From Pictodentalium vernedei (Eukaryota > Mollusca > Scaphopoda > Dentaliida > Dentaliidae), in contig CM062296.1 of NCBI GenBank assembly GCA_031216915.1, positions 60,129,084 to 60,193,083 of the forward strand: a DNA stretch of 64,000 nt, written 5' to 3'. This document shows positions 34,101 to 41,155 of the stretch, piece after piece. The notes under the pieces are model-generated. The model was not told where the DNA came from. It worked only from the letters and a program-made list of their open reading frames with translations, and searched no databases. The first letter of the stretch is position 1. Each line of letters opens with the position of its first letter. Both the position numbers and the translations under genes were made by a program.

Positions 34101-36787
34101 TGGAAGTATGTATGGACCTTGAAGAGTACGTACCCTGGAAGTCTCTATGGACCTTGAAGAGTACTTACCCTGGAAGTCTGTATGGACCTTGAATAGTACT
34201 TCCCATGGAAGTCTGTTTGAACCTTGAATAGTACTTAACCTGGACGTGTGTTTGAACCGTGAATAGTACTTACTCTGGAAGTCTGTATGGACCATGAATA
34301 TTACTTACCCTGGAAGTCTGTTTGATCCTTGAATATTACTTACCCTGGAAGTCTCTATGAACCTTGAATAGTACTTACCTTGGAAGACTCTATGGACCTT
34401 GAATAGTACTAACCTTGAAAGTCTGTATGGACCTAGAATGGTACTTACCCTGGAAGTCTGTATGGACCTTGAATAGTACTTACCGTGGAAATCTTGCGGA
34501 CCTTGAATATTACTTACCCTGGAAGTGTGTACGAACCTTGAATAGTACTTACCATGGAAGTCTTATGGATCTTTAATAGTACTTGCCCTGGAAGTCTATG
34601 AACATTGAATAGTACTTATCCTGGAAATCTGTGTTATCATTGAATGGTACTTACCTAGGAAGTCTGAACCTTGAATAGTACTTAGTCTGGAAGTCGGTAT
34701 GAATCTTGAATAGTATTCAGCCTGAAGTCTTTTTGAACCTTGAAGAGTACTTACCCTGGAAGTCTGTATGGATATTGAATAGCATTCAAGCAGAAAGTCT
34801 GAATGAATCTTGAATAATATTCAACCTGGAAGTCTGTTTGAACCTGAATAGTATCTGACCTGGAAGTCTGTTTGAACCTTGAACAGAAGTTACCCTGGAT
34901 GTCTTTTGAACCTTGAATAGGACTTACCATTGAAGGCTGTTTCAACCTTGAATAGTACGTATCATGGAAATCTGTTTCACCCTTCTATAGTGCTAACGCT
35001 GGAAGTGTTTAAACCTTGAGTAGTACTTGCCCTGGAGTGCTGACCCTTGAATAGTATCAGACCTGGAAGTCTGTATGAATCTGGAATAGCATTCAACCTG
35101 AAAGTCTGTTTTAACCGCGAACACCATTTGCCATGGAAGTCTGTTTGAACCTTGAATAGTACATACCATGGGGGTCTGCTTCAACCTTGAATATTACTTA
35201 CCCCGGAAGCTTGTTTGAACCTTCGCAAACTGCTAATGTTCCCATTTGCACATCGACTTCTCCAAATGGGGTCCACATGGTATATAGATTCTTTGTACCT
35301 CTACCCATATATACCATGTCAACGTGTGCTCCCGTAAATCCTTCGTGATGCATTCCTCTGTTGAAAAAAAAAACAAGCTCGAAAATCATTCACGATTCTA
35401 CATGATTCAGACAAATCTTGTATATCATTGTCTTTATTCAGCCTTATTTCGATTGAACCCTTTACCCAACGCAGAATATTTCAAAATTTATTATTTTAAA
35501 TATCATTTTAAAAAAATTTCAACAAATTTCAACAAAACCATATCATATGACCCCTCTTTGGAACGAGCTCGACGAGCTCGTTATAAAGAGGGGTCACATG
35601 ATATGGTTTTGTTGAAATGTTTCGAAAAATAATATTTTTTCAGCTGCTGAATTTAGTTTAAACAATATTTATTTCCAAATGTACAAGCAAACATAGTGTG
35701 AATAGAACAAGCTGGTGGATTCGACTGCAAGCTGAAAGCTTATAACTGGTCGTCTCCACAAAACAACCAAAGCTACATATAACCTGTTAGAATGGCAAGA
35801 ATATCAGTATTAATATTAACACGAATGTTTGCTTGTTCTTTAGCCTCTTGCATTCAATGTTGCACAAGGAAATAAATAGGACGAGAGAGAGAGAGAGAGA
35901 GATAGTTATGATTTGTGAATTACACAACTTCTGATTATCCAATGACGTCTCCCCACCCCGCGGAAACCTGAATCTGCTGAATTTGCATATTACGCGGGCG
36001 GATGCGGGCGATTCGTTGGGTTAAAACAAAACGTGCCCCCCCCCCCCCCCCCCCCCACACACACACACATATTCAGATGCAGACACGAGGTTGGCACCAT
36101 TCATTCCTCGACTTCATAGCTAATTCCAAAAGGGGAGTTCGTGTGAAGTCCCGGAACCGATCCCTGTCCTCTAACAGTAGGAAGTGTTTCCCTTTCTTGG
36201 CTTTCAAAATCGTTGCTCATCCTGACGCATGAGCGTATAATAAGCGTGTAGCAGACAGAGCATCCCAATGACATTGTCGCAATTAATAGCATGGCTGTAA
36301 TATGTTTGAGAGTATCGTATAATATGAGAAATCAGATCCAAGGTGTTTTAGTATCGCTGTCGCGCCGGTATGATGTGGGAGTCATTCAAGCCATTGCAAC
36401 CCCATGTATGTCAGAAAGGGCTCACCATACTTTCTAGACAAAGTCTGTATCCACATCAACATGGAAGGTTTTTGTTTAAATCAACTTCTTAGCATATTTT
36501 CAAAACTTCCACACTTTATTTCTTTTTGGTAAAATATATGAAATTTCCAGGTCGCTGATCATATCTACCACACAAATACTGATCTGCTGACATTGATTTT
36601 GTGGCGGTTGGCCCTCACAACAATGAGAACAAGTACTTACTTAAACAGCAGTCCTGGGTAATTGTGGATTTTGTTTTTTAGACTGTGTCCAGGCGAGAGG
36701 CAGGGGGTGGATGGACCTCCTATTCTTCCCCCTAGCTCCCAGTCGACTGACCGATCACGTGATCCAGTGCTCCCGATAACCAAGAAA
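18970..36787 (-). CDS. PhyH-family Fe(II)/2-oxoglutarate dioxygenase, six-exon 3' part of gene
   Basis: The exons are 36787-36641, 35357-35202, 30158-30100, 26344-26239, 23492-23433 and 19117-18970 on the minus strand. All junctions are GT-AG and all phases agree, giving 225 codons plus a stop. The predicted protein has the non-haem iron HxD motif (GAHVDM), a distal His in RTVHMSTTN, a 2OG-binding Arg in DFVRISCD, and the RWQPASQPADLRYVG ending typical of many PhyH proteins. Members hydroxylate organic substrates using O2 and 2-oxoglutarate; the substrate here cannot be told. Relative to usual lengths of about 280-300 residues, some 60-80 N-terminal residues are missing, so the first exon(s) lie upstream or outside the window. 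The usual GSH after the beta strand reads GSN. Introns are packed with SINEs, MITEs and a minisatellite. Family assignment is strong; orthology is unknown. Confidence 0.85.
19291..19531. mobile_element. Palindromic TTAA MITE
   Basis: 241 bp, TTAA at 19287-19290 and 19532-19535. Starts CCCTTTACCTAACATG and ends TTACGTTGGGTAAAGG(G). Lies in the last intron of the PhyH gene. Confidence 0.85.
19536..19770. mobile_element. TTAA MITE abutting the previous one
   Basis: Shares TTAA 19532-19535 with its neighbour and ends before TTAA 19771-19774. The interior resembles the long subfamily (palindrome GGAATGAGCACGATGAGCTC). The left end is decayed. Confidence 0.65.
20039..20273. mobile_element. TTAA MITE, diverged interior
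   Basis: 235 bp between TTAA 20035-20038 and 20274-20277. It shares the ends CCCTTTATCTGAC / GTTGGGTAAAGGG with the family but has a different centre (GAACCGGTTCAATAGGCCGG). Confidence 0.72.
20280..20995. other. Intronic sequence, no element resolved
   Basis: Lies in the last PhyH intron. A segment at about 20625-20745 ending GTGACTTTAAACACCAATA resembles the end of a SINE body. Otherwise I see nothing identifiable. Confidence 0.4.
21000..21225 (+). repeat. Dispersed hairpin repeat, copy 2
   Basis: Matches 1040-1265 with scattered differences. The hairpin at 21050-21101 (TTTCATCACATGGACCACCG and its complement) is nearly perfect. Confidence 0.6.
21560..22165. repeat. Degenerate tandem repeats with ATTAGACCTCATTGAGGGA
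   Basis: Five or more related segments combine GGCTAAGAGGGATAGTAAAT, TAGACCTCATTGAGGGAT and GGTCATAGGTATCCTCAAAT, with period varying from about 70 to 190 bp. Intronic and non-coding. Confidence 0.65.
22320..22545. repeat. Duplicated GCCCCTCRGTACTATAGCAC segment
   Basis: The motif occurs at about 22332 and 22500 with the following CTACRTGCTA. It suggests a diverged ~170-bp tandem copy. The rest up to 23040 shows nothing identifiable. Confidence 0.45.
23076..23402. mobile_element. Hairpin MITE (CACAGAAC ends) containing a TTAA MITE
   Basis: The outer arms CACAGAACGACATGCATAAG and CACAGAACAGCACGCGTATG (reverse strand) continue into TGGGTTAATCGATATG on both sides. A TTAA MITE sits inside the right arm at 23137-23370. 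Removing it leaves one TTAA and restores the hairpin. Confidence 0.72.
23137..23370. mobile_element. Palindromic TTAA MITE, nested
   Basis: 234 bp, TTAA at 23133-23136 and 23371-23374. It has a near-perfect centre from CTCAAAAACATAGGTTATGA through GGAACGAGCTCGTTCC. It is one of the best-preserved copies. Confidence 0.85.
23433..23492 (-). CDS. PhyH gene exon with distal His and 2OG-binding Arg
   Basis: A 60-bp exon with acceptor TATCTTTACAG and donor GTATGTAT. It encodes TVHMSTTNISDFVRISCDTR: H is the third iron ligand and the R of FVRIS is the expected 2-oxoglutarate ligand. The exon lies only about 30 bp from a nested MITE at 23076-23402, so its donor side is crowded by mobile DNA. Confidence 0.9.
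23623..23865. mobile_element. Palindromic TTAA MITE
   Basis: 243 bp, TTAA at 23619-23622 and 23866-23869. The centre has an extra CGAGCTCGACGAGCTCG loop. Nearly identical to the copy at 58817-59059. Confidence 0.85.
23870..24327. other. Intronic sequence, no gene or clear element
   Basis: Contains an AT-rich inverted stretch near 23940-24065 (TGTATTTGTGGAATTTAATA and TTAAATTCTGCAAATACGAC), which may be a decayed fold-back. Nothing else is visible. Confidence 0.4.
24328..24673 (+). repeat. tRNA-headed SINE with 13-bp target duplication
   Basis: The head GGGGGCGCGGTGGCTCAGTA includes box A, and GGTTCGAATTC is the box-B-like segment. The full body and (AATR)n tail follow. Exact duplications ATATGTTGCATTC at 24315-24327 and 24674-24686. 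Confidence 0.9.
24817..25624. mobile_element. Probable non-autonomous element with CAGRGGCGG ends
   Basis: Inverted ends CAGGGGCGGCGGACAGTC and CAGAGGCGGAGGAGCCAGTC (reverse strand), followed by GTGGACGGGCAC and GTGCCCCTCCACTTTTTTCC. It holds two hairpins (24912-25067; 25158-25230). Flanks GGTCAGAC and ATCCAGAT match poorly, so the insertion boundaries are not proven. A related piece is at 31808-32310. Confidence 0.5.
25781..26138 (+). repeat. tRNA-headed SINE, variant
   Basis: The head GGGAGCACGCTTACTCAGTG has the box-B-like GGTTCGATCC. The body is related, with a different 3' end (GTGACCCTGGCTGTTGAAGG). Ends at CCCAATAAACAAACAATC. It lies just downstream, in gene sense, of the GTGWFTTDP exon. 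Confidence 0.75.
26239..26344 (-). CDS. PhyH gene exon (GTGWFTTDP)
   Basis: A 106-bp exon with acceptor AATTTTCCAG and donor GTATGAGA. It encodes TGWFTTDPFEITGKFGGQW followed by KTTDFKAGDVLIFNMR, a stretch characteristic of PhyH-like proteins (the GDVLIF strand precedes the distal iron-binding His). Phases match the flanking exons. Confidence 0.88.
26458..26650. mobile_element. Palindromic TTAA MITE, internally deleted
   Basis: 193 bp, TTAA at 26454-26457 and 26651-26654. One side of the palindromic centre is missing (begins TTCTTCGAGCTCGTTCCAAA). Confidence 0.78.
26800..27165. repeat. Dispersed repeat with AAGGTCAAGGTCACC blocks
   Basis: Three AAGGTCAAGGTCACC-type motifs, ACCCGCACATATGAAATTTT, a C14 run and TTTGAGATCGATCGGTCGAG. 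This style of repeat is widespread in marine invertebrates as I recall; the class is unknown. No gene. Confidence 0.45.
27181..27529 (-). repeat. tRNA-headed SINE, minus strand
   Basis: Read on the minus strand it starts GGGAGCGCGGTGGCTCAGTA and ends TGACCTTGAACATCAATAAA. GA-rich flanks (GAGAGAGATAGA) on both sides probably contain the target duplication. Confidence 0.85.
27707..28239. mobile_element. hAT-type MITE TAGGGCTGTCACGA
   Basis: 533 bp with inverted ends TAGGGCTGTCACGA. Exact 8-bp duplications GTTAGGGC at 27699-27706 and 28240-28247. The interior is mostly one long hairpin (27885-28022: CATCAAAGCTTTGATG at both outer ends). It interrupts a tRNA-like head (GGATCTGTGGTTAGGGCACT when joined). 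Confidence 0.88.
28248..28470 (+). repeat. SINE-like body split by the hAT MITE
   Basis: The tRNA-like head begins near 27687 and continues here after the hAT insertion. It ends GTGACCTAAAACATCAATAC. The class is inferred from this ending, which it shares with the other SINEs. Confidence 0.5.
28472..28790 (+). repeat. SINE, 5'-truncated
   Basis: Begins within the tRNA-like head (AAGGTCAAGGATTCGATCC). It carries the body motifs CACTGCACGTCGAAGGTGCA and GTGACCCTGGCTGCTGAAAG. Ends AAATAAACAAACAAAAATC. Confidence 0.7.
28801..29150 (+). repeat. tRNA-headed SINE, variant
   Basis: The head AGGTAGCGTGATGGCTCCGT has the box-B-like GGTTCGATCC. The body ends GTGACCCTGGCTGTCGAAAG, then TCGTTAAACCCTAATAATAA. 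It is the same variant as the SINE split by the MULE at 40.9-52.8 kb. Confidence 0.75.
29165..29310. mobile_element. Decayed TTAA MITE fragment
   Basis: Matches the family core (AATTCTTAACTAAAAA, AACGAGCTCG, GGGTCATAAGCTAT) with deletions and decayed ends. Confidence 0.45.
29311..30099. other. PhyH intron, nothing identified
   Basis: No splice-bounded ORF, repeat or RNA gene that I can support. A short GGAACGATCAGGACGAGCTC near 29411 may be another MITE remnant. Confidence 0.4.
30100..30158 (-). CDS. PhyH gene exon (FQYFQETYGNLD)
   Basis: A 59-bp exon with acceptor CTCCTTTTTTAG and donor GTGAATAT. It encodes FQYFQETYGNLDCEEANLK. An alternative acceptor nine... eight bases further in (TTTCCAG) would break the reading phase with the HxD exon, so the first was chosen. 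Both ends are in phase with their neighbours. Confidence 0.82.
30523..30682. mobile_element. Hairpin MITE (CACAGAAC ends), second copy
   Basis: Arms CACAGAACGACGCGCGTGTG and CACAGACAGAACGACACGCG (reverse strand), then GGGTTAACCGATATGG on the left. Related to 23076-23402. The unrelated-looking centre contains GAAGGATACAACTCCAGGCC. Confidence 0.6.
30690..31265. other. PhyH intron, nothing identified
   Basis: I looked on both strands for further PhyH exons here and found none with splice sites in phase. Confidence 0.4.
31266..31500. mobile_element. Palindromic TTAA MITE
   Basis: 235 bp. Right TTAA 31501-31504 is intact; the left flank reads ATAA (31262-31265), a one-base change. The centre is TTAGAACGAGCTCGTTCCAA. 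Confidence 0.82.
31808..32310 (-). mobile_element. Fragment related to 24817-25624
   Basis: Begins CCAGAGGCGATGAACC, followed by a G15 run and CGTGCCCCTCCACTTTTTTC. It matches the reverse complement of the right half of the 24817-25624 element, including the TCTTCCAACCCGAAG hairpin and TACCGATATACGATTTT. The far end was not found. Confidence 0.5.
32311..32892. other. PhyH intron with one hairpin
   Basis: A hairpin at about 32329-32392 (GTCCCCTGAGTTCC and its complement) and a fragment ATAAAAGTGGACGGGCACGT near 32600 related to the end of 24817-25624. No gene. Confidence 0.45.
32893..35221 (-). repeat. 35-bp minisatellite derived from a PhyH exon-intron junction
   Basis: About 66 head-to-tail units of 35 bp. 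On the minus strand a unit runs from GGTYCAWACAGACTTCCAGG into GTAAGTACTATTCAA. The unit closest to the gene is the real junction: the last 20 coding bases of the HxD exon (35202-35221) and the first 15 bases of its intron, the same length and matching at most positions. Units carry either GTAAGTA or the variant GTTAGTA, so many keep a splice-donor-like core. The array fills the start of the intron between 35201 and 30159. Confidence 0.9.
35202..35357 (-). CDS. PhyH gene exon with the iron-binding HxD motif
   Basis: The 156-bp exon follows a TTTTTTTTTCAACAG acceptor and ends at a strong GTAAGT donor. It encodes GMHHEGFTGAHVDMVYMGRG, then a segment with LYTMWTPFGEVDVQMGT and CEGSNKLPG. HVD supplies the first two iron ligands of the facial triad. 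Its last 20 bases are also the first half-unit of the adjacent 35-bp minisatellite. Confidence 0.88.
35458..35653. mobile_element. TTAA MITE, right end missing
   Basis: Starts CCCTTTACCCAACGCAG after TGAA (35454-35457, decayed TTAA). The centre is GGAACGAGCTCGACGAGCTC; it runs to the AGCTGCTGAATTT segment shared with the long subfamily. No right terminus. Confidence 0.55.
35654..36640. other. PhyH intron, low-complexity tracts
   Basis: A GA repeat at about 35882-35903 and a C22 run followed by (CA)n at about 36034-36069. No splice-bounded coding sequence. Confidence 0.45.
36641..36787 (-). CDS. PhyH gene, most upstream exon found
   Basis: The acceptor is TTTTTTCCCAG before 36787 and the donor is GTAAGTAC after 36641. 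The 147-bp exon starts with one base completing a codon and ends with two bases (AA), which the next exon completes to Lys. It encodes about 48 residues ending NYPGLLFK, which read on into GMHHEGF of the next exon. It lacks a start codon. It is the least conserved-looking exon of the six, but its splice sites and phase fit. The MULE copy starting near 36957 lies just upstream in the next intron. Confidence 0.65.
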
Positions 36788-36956
36788 CTGGGAAAAAACA
36801 CGCGGTGTGAATAATGCATTTTAGGGGAATGGGGAATTTTAAAATGTTGCTACAGGATTTATCAAAAATTTACTGTTTCTGTGAATATACCCTAACACAA
36901 ACCAAATTTGATAGGAAAGTTTTTTTTCGCATAAACGAGATCAAACTTGAATGTAG

Positions 36957-37058
36957 GACGTTTCGGCCACGGACGTTTCGGCCCGGACGTTTCGGCCTAG
37001 GACGTTTCGGCCACGGACGTTTCGGCCAGAAATATTGGACAGGGTGGACGTTTCGACC
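36957..37058. repeat. GGACGTTTCGGCC iterons
   Basis: Repeats of GGACGTTTCGGCCACGGACG type with 14-17-bp spacing. The last unit is degenerate (GGACGTTTCGACC). Placed where the terminus of a MULE is expected relative to the transposase. Confidence 0.85.
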
Positions 37059-37190
37059 AAAATATATTTTGGAGAATATTCACTTATGTCCACTACATGT
37101 ATTATTTTTTATTGTATTTGAAGAAAACAATTTATATTTTTTACTGACGGGTGAATCTTCTGTCCATTTCTTCGTTATTTGACATTTACA

Positions 37191-37690
37191 GACAGAATTC
37201 ATGGCTGTTGATGCCTGGGGTGTCTTCTATCCAAATGATACCTTTTAACCAACACTTAAACAAGCTCAAGGAGCTCATTCAAGTGAGGGGCATAAGGTAT
37301 AATCTGGAAAGACGATCCGTCTTCTTCGTTACTACTTGACACTCTATTTACAGACAGAATTCATGGTTGTTGATGCCTGGGGAGTCTTCTATCCAAATGA
37401 TACCTTTTAACCAACACTTAAACAAGCTCAAGGAGCTCATTCAAGTGAGGGGCATAAGGTATAATCTGGAAAGAAGATCCGTCTTCTTCGTTACTACTTG
37501 ACAATCTATTTACAGACAGAATTCATGGTTGTTGATGCCTGGGGAGTCTTCTATCCAAATGATACCTTTTAACCAACACTTAAACAAGCTCAAGGAGCTC
37601 ATTCAAGTGAGGGGCATAAGGTATAATCTGGAAAGAAGATCCGTCTTCTTCGTTACTACTTGACACTCTATTTACCGACAGAATTCATAG
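37191..37690. repeat. 162-bp tandem repeat, three copies plus partial
   Basis: GACAGAATTC recurs at 37191, 37353, 37515 and 37677, exactly 162 bp apart. Each unit contains a palindromic core (ACTTAAACAAGCTCAAGGAG) that resembles the centre of the TTAA MITEs, especially the copy at 17493-17725. Confidence 0.9.
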
Positions 37691-37827
37691 CTTTTGATAA
37701 TCAGGAAAAAATTAGTTGAATTTGACCAATCAAAAATCAGGTTCTCTCAGTTTGTTATGCTACATTTATAATAAGAGAAAAATATATTTTTCTTAGTTCA
37801 TTATGTCACATTTCATTGTATTCAAGA

Positions 37828-39040
37828 TTACATATTCGGTTGACCACCACGCAGATTGTAACTTACACCACGTAGAAATTCAGCAATTGTTTTACGACCA
37901 CACACTCTATCATCACACAAGTTTTGGAGTCGTGATTGTAATTCAGCATATATCTTTTTTGTTCTCTTTTTGGGTCTGATACCTCGCTCTAATTGCAACA
38001 GAACACCTGTAACACGTGCACACTCAGCTTGTAAACACTCAATTAATTTCCAGGTGCTAGGGTGGCTATGACCAACGAGCCCTTGGAATTTATTATTCCA
38101 GCCCTCTGAAATATTGTTTGTTCTGGGTAGATTACTAATAGTAGCCTCATGCATATTCCAGTCACATGGTGAAAATAATGTCGGCACTCGTCTTAACCTT
38201 ACAGTTTGTATGCCATTAACCTCTCTTGCTGGCCTCTGGCGGAGTTGGCCACTAACATAGGTGCTGTCAAAGTACTCAACAAGAGGTTCTGCTTCCTCTG
38301 GCATTGTCTCTTTTAAATAATCCATACCTTCCTGAACTTCGGAAACAGGCAGGAATGCTAAAGCATCTATCTGTCCACAATAAAGACGAAAATCATTTTC
38401 AGTCTCATATAAATTTGCAAGCCCAAGTTTTTTTTCTCCAAACTGACTGGGAGAGATGATAAAAACAATACTGAATATTAACATGAGCACCAAATACAGA
38501 ATGAACAGAAAGCTTAACACTTCTTTCAAAATCTATAATGACAGTTGTAGGATCACAGTCAGCCTCTGCTAATTTGTTGAACAGACTCTCATAACTTGTT
38601 TGGGTCTTTCTTTGGAGCAAAGCATAAACTAAAGGCAAAAACACATTATCTACACGACCATGTATGACATACAACTGATATAAAATATTTGGGGCAACTG
38701 AAAATGTTCCATCCATGCACCAAGTATCACAGCTTGCTAGCTGCTGTAAATGTTTTTCAGTGGCAAACATAATAACCCTCTCATCAGCAGTAGGACCATT
38801 GTCACTGAACAAAAATGGAACAGGCTGGTCACCTGTAGTCATGCTCCACTCACCAGTTATTTCAAGTTCCTGTAGAGTTTGTGGATCTTTGGGTCGATGA
38901 AGAGCTCGGGCTCTCCGCAGCACACGTTTATTTACATCTGCATTTGGAAGACGGGCTTTCACTTCATCAGATACTGTTGAAAGCATTGTCGTGAAAATCT
39001 GGTTGGGCTTATCATTTGTTTTACTAGCCATCTCTTTCAT
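37828..39040 (-). pseudogene. MULE transposase, frameshifted and 5'-truncated
   Basis: The protein reads from MKEMASKTNDKPNQ to the stop at 37828. It shows the MULE DDE core: MDGTFSVAP (first D), VIIDFERS (second D) and NNISEGWNN (E), plus a FYHL segment of the type CxxH seen in this family. An extra A in the A8 run (38428-38435 on the plus strand) shifts the frame after VWRKK. The sequence continues correctly in the next frame from LGLANLYE. No FLYWCH finger precedes it because the LINE at 39042-40042 cuts it off. It would have catalysed cut-and-paste transposition; it is now inactive. Confidence 0.85.
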
Positions 39041-39041
39041 G

Positions 39042-40042
39042 TAATAATAATAATAACTCTTTGGCCAGCCGCTGATTTGTCGCGGTCCTCATAAGAGAAG
39101 GCCATCATTCCCCCTGCACCCCACCCCCTCTTCCCCTCCTCTCCTCCCAGCATTCAGATATAAACTGCTTAATAGTGTCCCTCACTTCCTCTTTTTCAAT
39201 TTCTTCAATAAGCATTCCTACCCTCTCCCTCGTGTCCCCCTTCAGCCATCTATCCTTTGTTTCTTCACCCCACTTCTGCATTATTCTTCCAGTAAATTTT
39301 ATTCTATGAGGTATATACTGTGGGCATTCCAAGAGAAAATGTTCCAGGGTCTCCACTACTCCAGAGTGGCACATTTGGCATCCCTTTTCCCCATCTCTCC
39401 CAATTTTTCCCCGAAGCTCCAGTGATCTTGATCTCAGTTTGAACAGCAGTGACCCTCCAAAGGTGCCATCTAGGTACTTCTCAAAAGCTGGCTTTTCTTT
39501 ATATTGTAACCCCTGCAGTGATCTTTTCACGCTAACCCCTGCTCGCCAGTTTCGATTGCAATCTTCCATGACTCTCTCTTTGACAAACCTTTTGCCTTCT
39601 TTCATTCCTACTTCTATGTTTGTGACCTCTATAGAGTAATTGTCCATTAGTTCCCTCACATGTTTTGACCACCCCGTTTCTATATTAGAATTCCAAATGG
39701 TATCGAGCATCAATTTGCACCACCGGTTGTCAGGCAGGTTTCTCAAGTAGTTAAAGTAACACAGTTTTCCCAAATCTACCCTGTCCTTGATTTTCATCCA
39801 CCCAAGCTCCCCCCTTACTGCTTCCAAAGCTGCAGCATTACTCGACCCTGTTATCCATCTGCCGGCATCATTTTGAGTATTTTCCAACTTCTTAATATCG
39901 GTTTGGTTTAATGGAATCACGTCCGTGCCATACGTTATACTTGGTAAACCCACCCTCTCCCACAGTGTTTTCCCCACAAAGACCTTGTTGAAACTATTTT
40001 TCCCTAAAAGTTTTAGTTGGTTCAGAATTCTTTTCCCCTTCA
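39042..40042 (-). mobile_element. LINE, 5'-truncated copy
   Basis: About 1.0 kb of the 3' end of the LINE described at 44580-50634, with an (ATT)n-type tail at 39042. It begins inside ORF2 at GKRILNQLKLLG. Near-identical to the other copies in the window. Confidence 0.88.
39105..40042 (-). pseudogene. LINE ORF2, C-terminal fragment
   Basis: Encodes the region after the reverse transcriptase, including the zinc-knuckle-like CQMCHSGVVETLEHFLLECP (C2HC spacing) and the C-terminus ERRGRGGGVQGE. The frame is open but the polymerase domain is missing. Confidence 0.85.
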
Positions 40043-40714
40043 AATATAATGTTTCTGTATAAACCATTTTATACCAAGATTATCTATTCTACTATATATG
40101 AAAAGCCTATGAAATAATTTTAGCTTTACACACCAACCATGGTGAACACGCCGGGAATGGGATTTCAATAGTTAACATTTACACCTACAATGGAACTACA
40201 TCCAAGATGACCTTTGTTGACTTCGACCTGAATGCAAACTTGTCTAAATTTATCGCTCGTCAAACCAGCAATTATTTTTTACGTTTTCAAAAATTAACAA
40301 GCATGCGTTGCCTCATGTTAATAAAGCATAACTCGAAATATTATGTTATTATGATGTTAAGATGAAAAAGTCCCGTGATTTGCGTATAAATAAAATATAC
40401 CCAAAGTAGCTTCGTGTCCCAAATGTTCACCACCAGTGGTGAAGTGGTGTTAACCGCGCACCAAAGACTCACGGTTAACACCACTTCACCACTCGTGGTG
40501 AACATTTAGAACATCGAGATACTGTGGGTATATTCTATACAGTATGTACTCCAAGAGACTATCCACTGCATCCTACCCAGACAATGACCCGGGCAGAGTG
40601 GATCGGTGGCGATTAACACTCCATATCACAGATAATGTGACATTTCTTGAAGTTTGAATGGCACGGGTTAATAGATCCCAAAGTCACCTACAAATCAGTG
40701 AGTAAAATTTTTTT
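40043..40714. other. Non-coding stretch with a long hairpin
   Basis: A hairpin spans about 40406-40550: arms contain AAATGTTCACCACCAGTGGT / ACCACTCGTGGTGAACATTT and GTTAACACCACTTC. Probably a MITE with unclear ends. Nothing else seen. Confidence 0.5.
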
Positions 40715-40918
40715 TTATTTATTATGGTTCAACGGCACTTTCGACAGAAAATGTCAACTCATGTCAGAAGTTCTCCGAGTAGAGAGCCGGTGGACCAGAA
40801 GAGAAGCACCGAGCAGCGGCGAGCAACTGTCAGATCACCAACGCACTAACTGCGCTCAAGCAGGGTATGCGCAAGGTTAGCTAGCATTGATTGAAGACAA
40901 GTGCACCATCGACGAACA
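40715..40918 (-). repeat. SINE, 3' half (split by the MULE)
   Basis: Minus-strand SINE body from its tail (near 40715) up to GTGCACCATCGACGAACA. It stops inside the body motif, and the rest of the same copy resumes at 52803. The final nine bases, CGACGAACA (40910-40918), are the left MULE target duplication. Confidence 0.82.
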
Positions 40919-41155
40919 GGTGTGCGGACATTTCCTCATCGGACATTTCCCCATCCGGACATTTCACCATCGGACAGTTCCCCATCCGGACATTTCCCCA
41001 TCGAGGGCGGACATTTCCCCATCAGCATTCCCCCATCGGAGGCGGACATTTCCCCGGCTGATATTAACACCTTTCCCATCGAGGGCGGGCATTTCCCCAT
41101 CAGATTTTACCCATCGGAGGTGGACATTTCCCCATTGAGCATTACCCCATGTCCA
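40919..41155. repeat. Left terminal iterons of MULE copy 2
   Basis: About a dozen GGACATTTCCCCATC / GGGCGGACATTTCCCC-type units of 14-20 bp; some alternate with CATCGGAGGC or CATCGAGGGC spacers. Confidence 0.85.

Larger units (their letters stand above)
36957..39040 (-). mobile_element. MULE copy 1, right side lost
   Basis: The left end is a tandem of GGACGTTTCGGCC-type iterons (36957-37058, five to six units of 14-17 bp), followed by a three-fold 162-bp repeat and a minus-strand transposase. Its 5' half, including any FLYWCH exon and the right terminus, is absent; a truncated LINE starts at 39042. The iteron arrangement mirrors the MULE at 40919-52802, with a different iteron sequence. Confidence 0.65.

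Noticed and set aside
32893-35195. CRISPR-like array
   Set aside because: Units are contiguous 35-bp repeats without unique spacers, in an animal intron; it is a minisatellite.
34095-35389. Minus-strand open frames with repeated QTDFQ/SRFK segments
   Set aside because: Minisatellite units read in frame; only the exon at 35202-35357 is credible.
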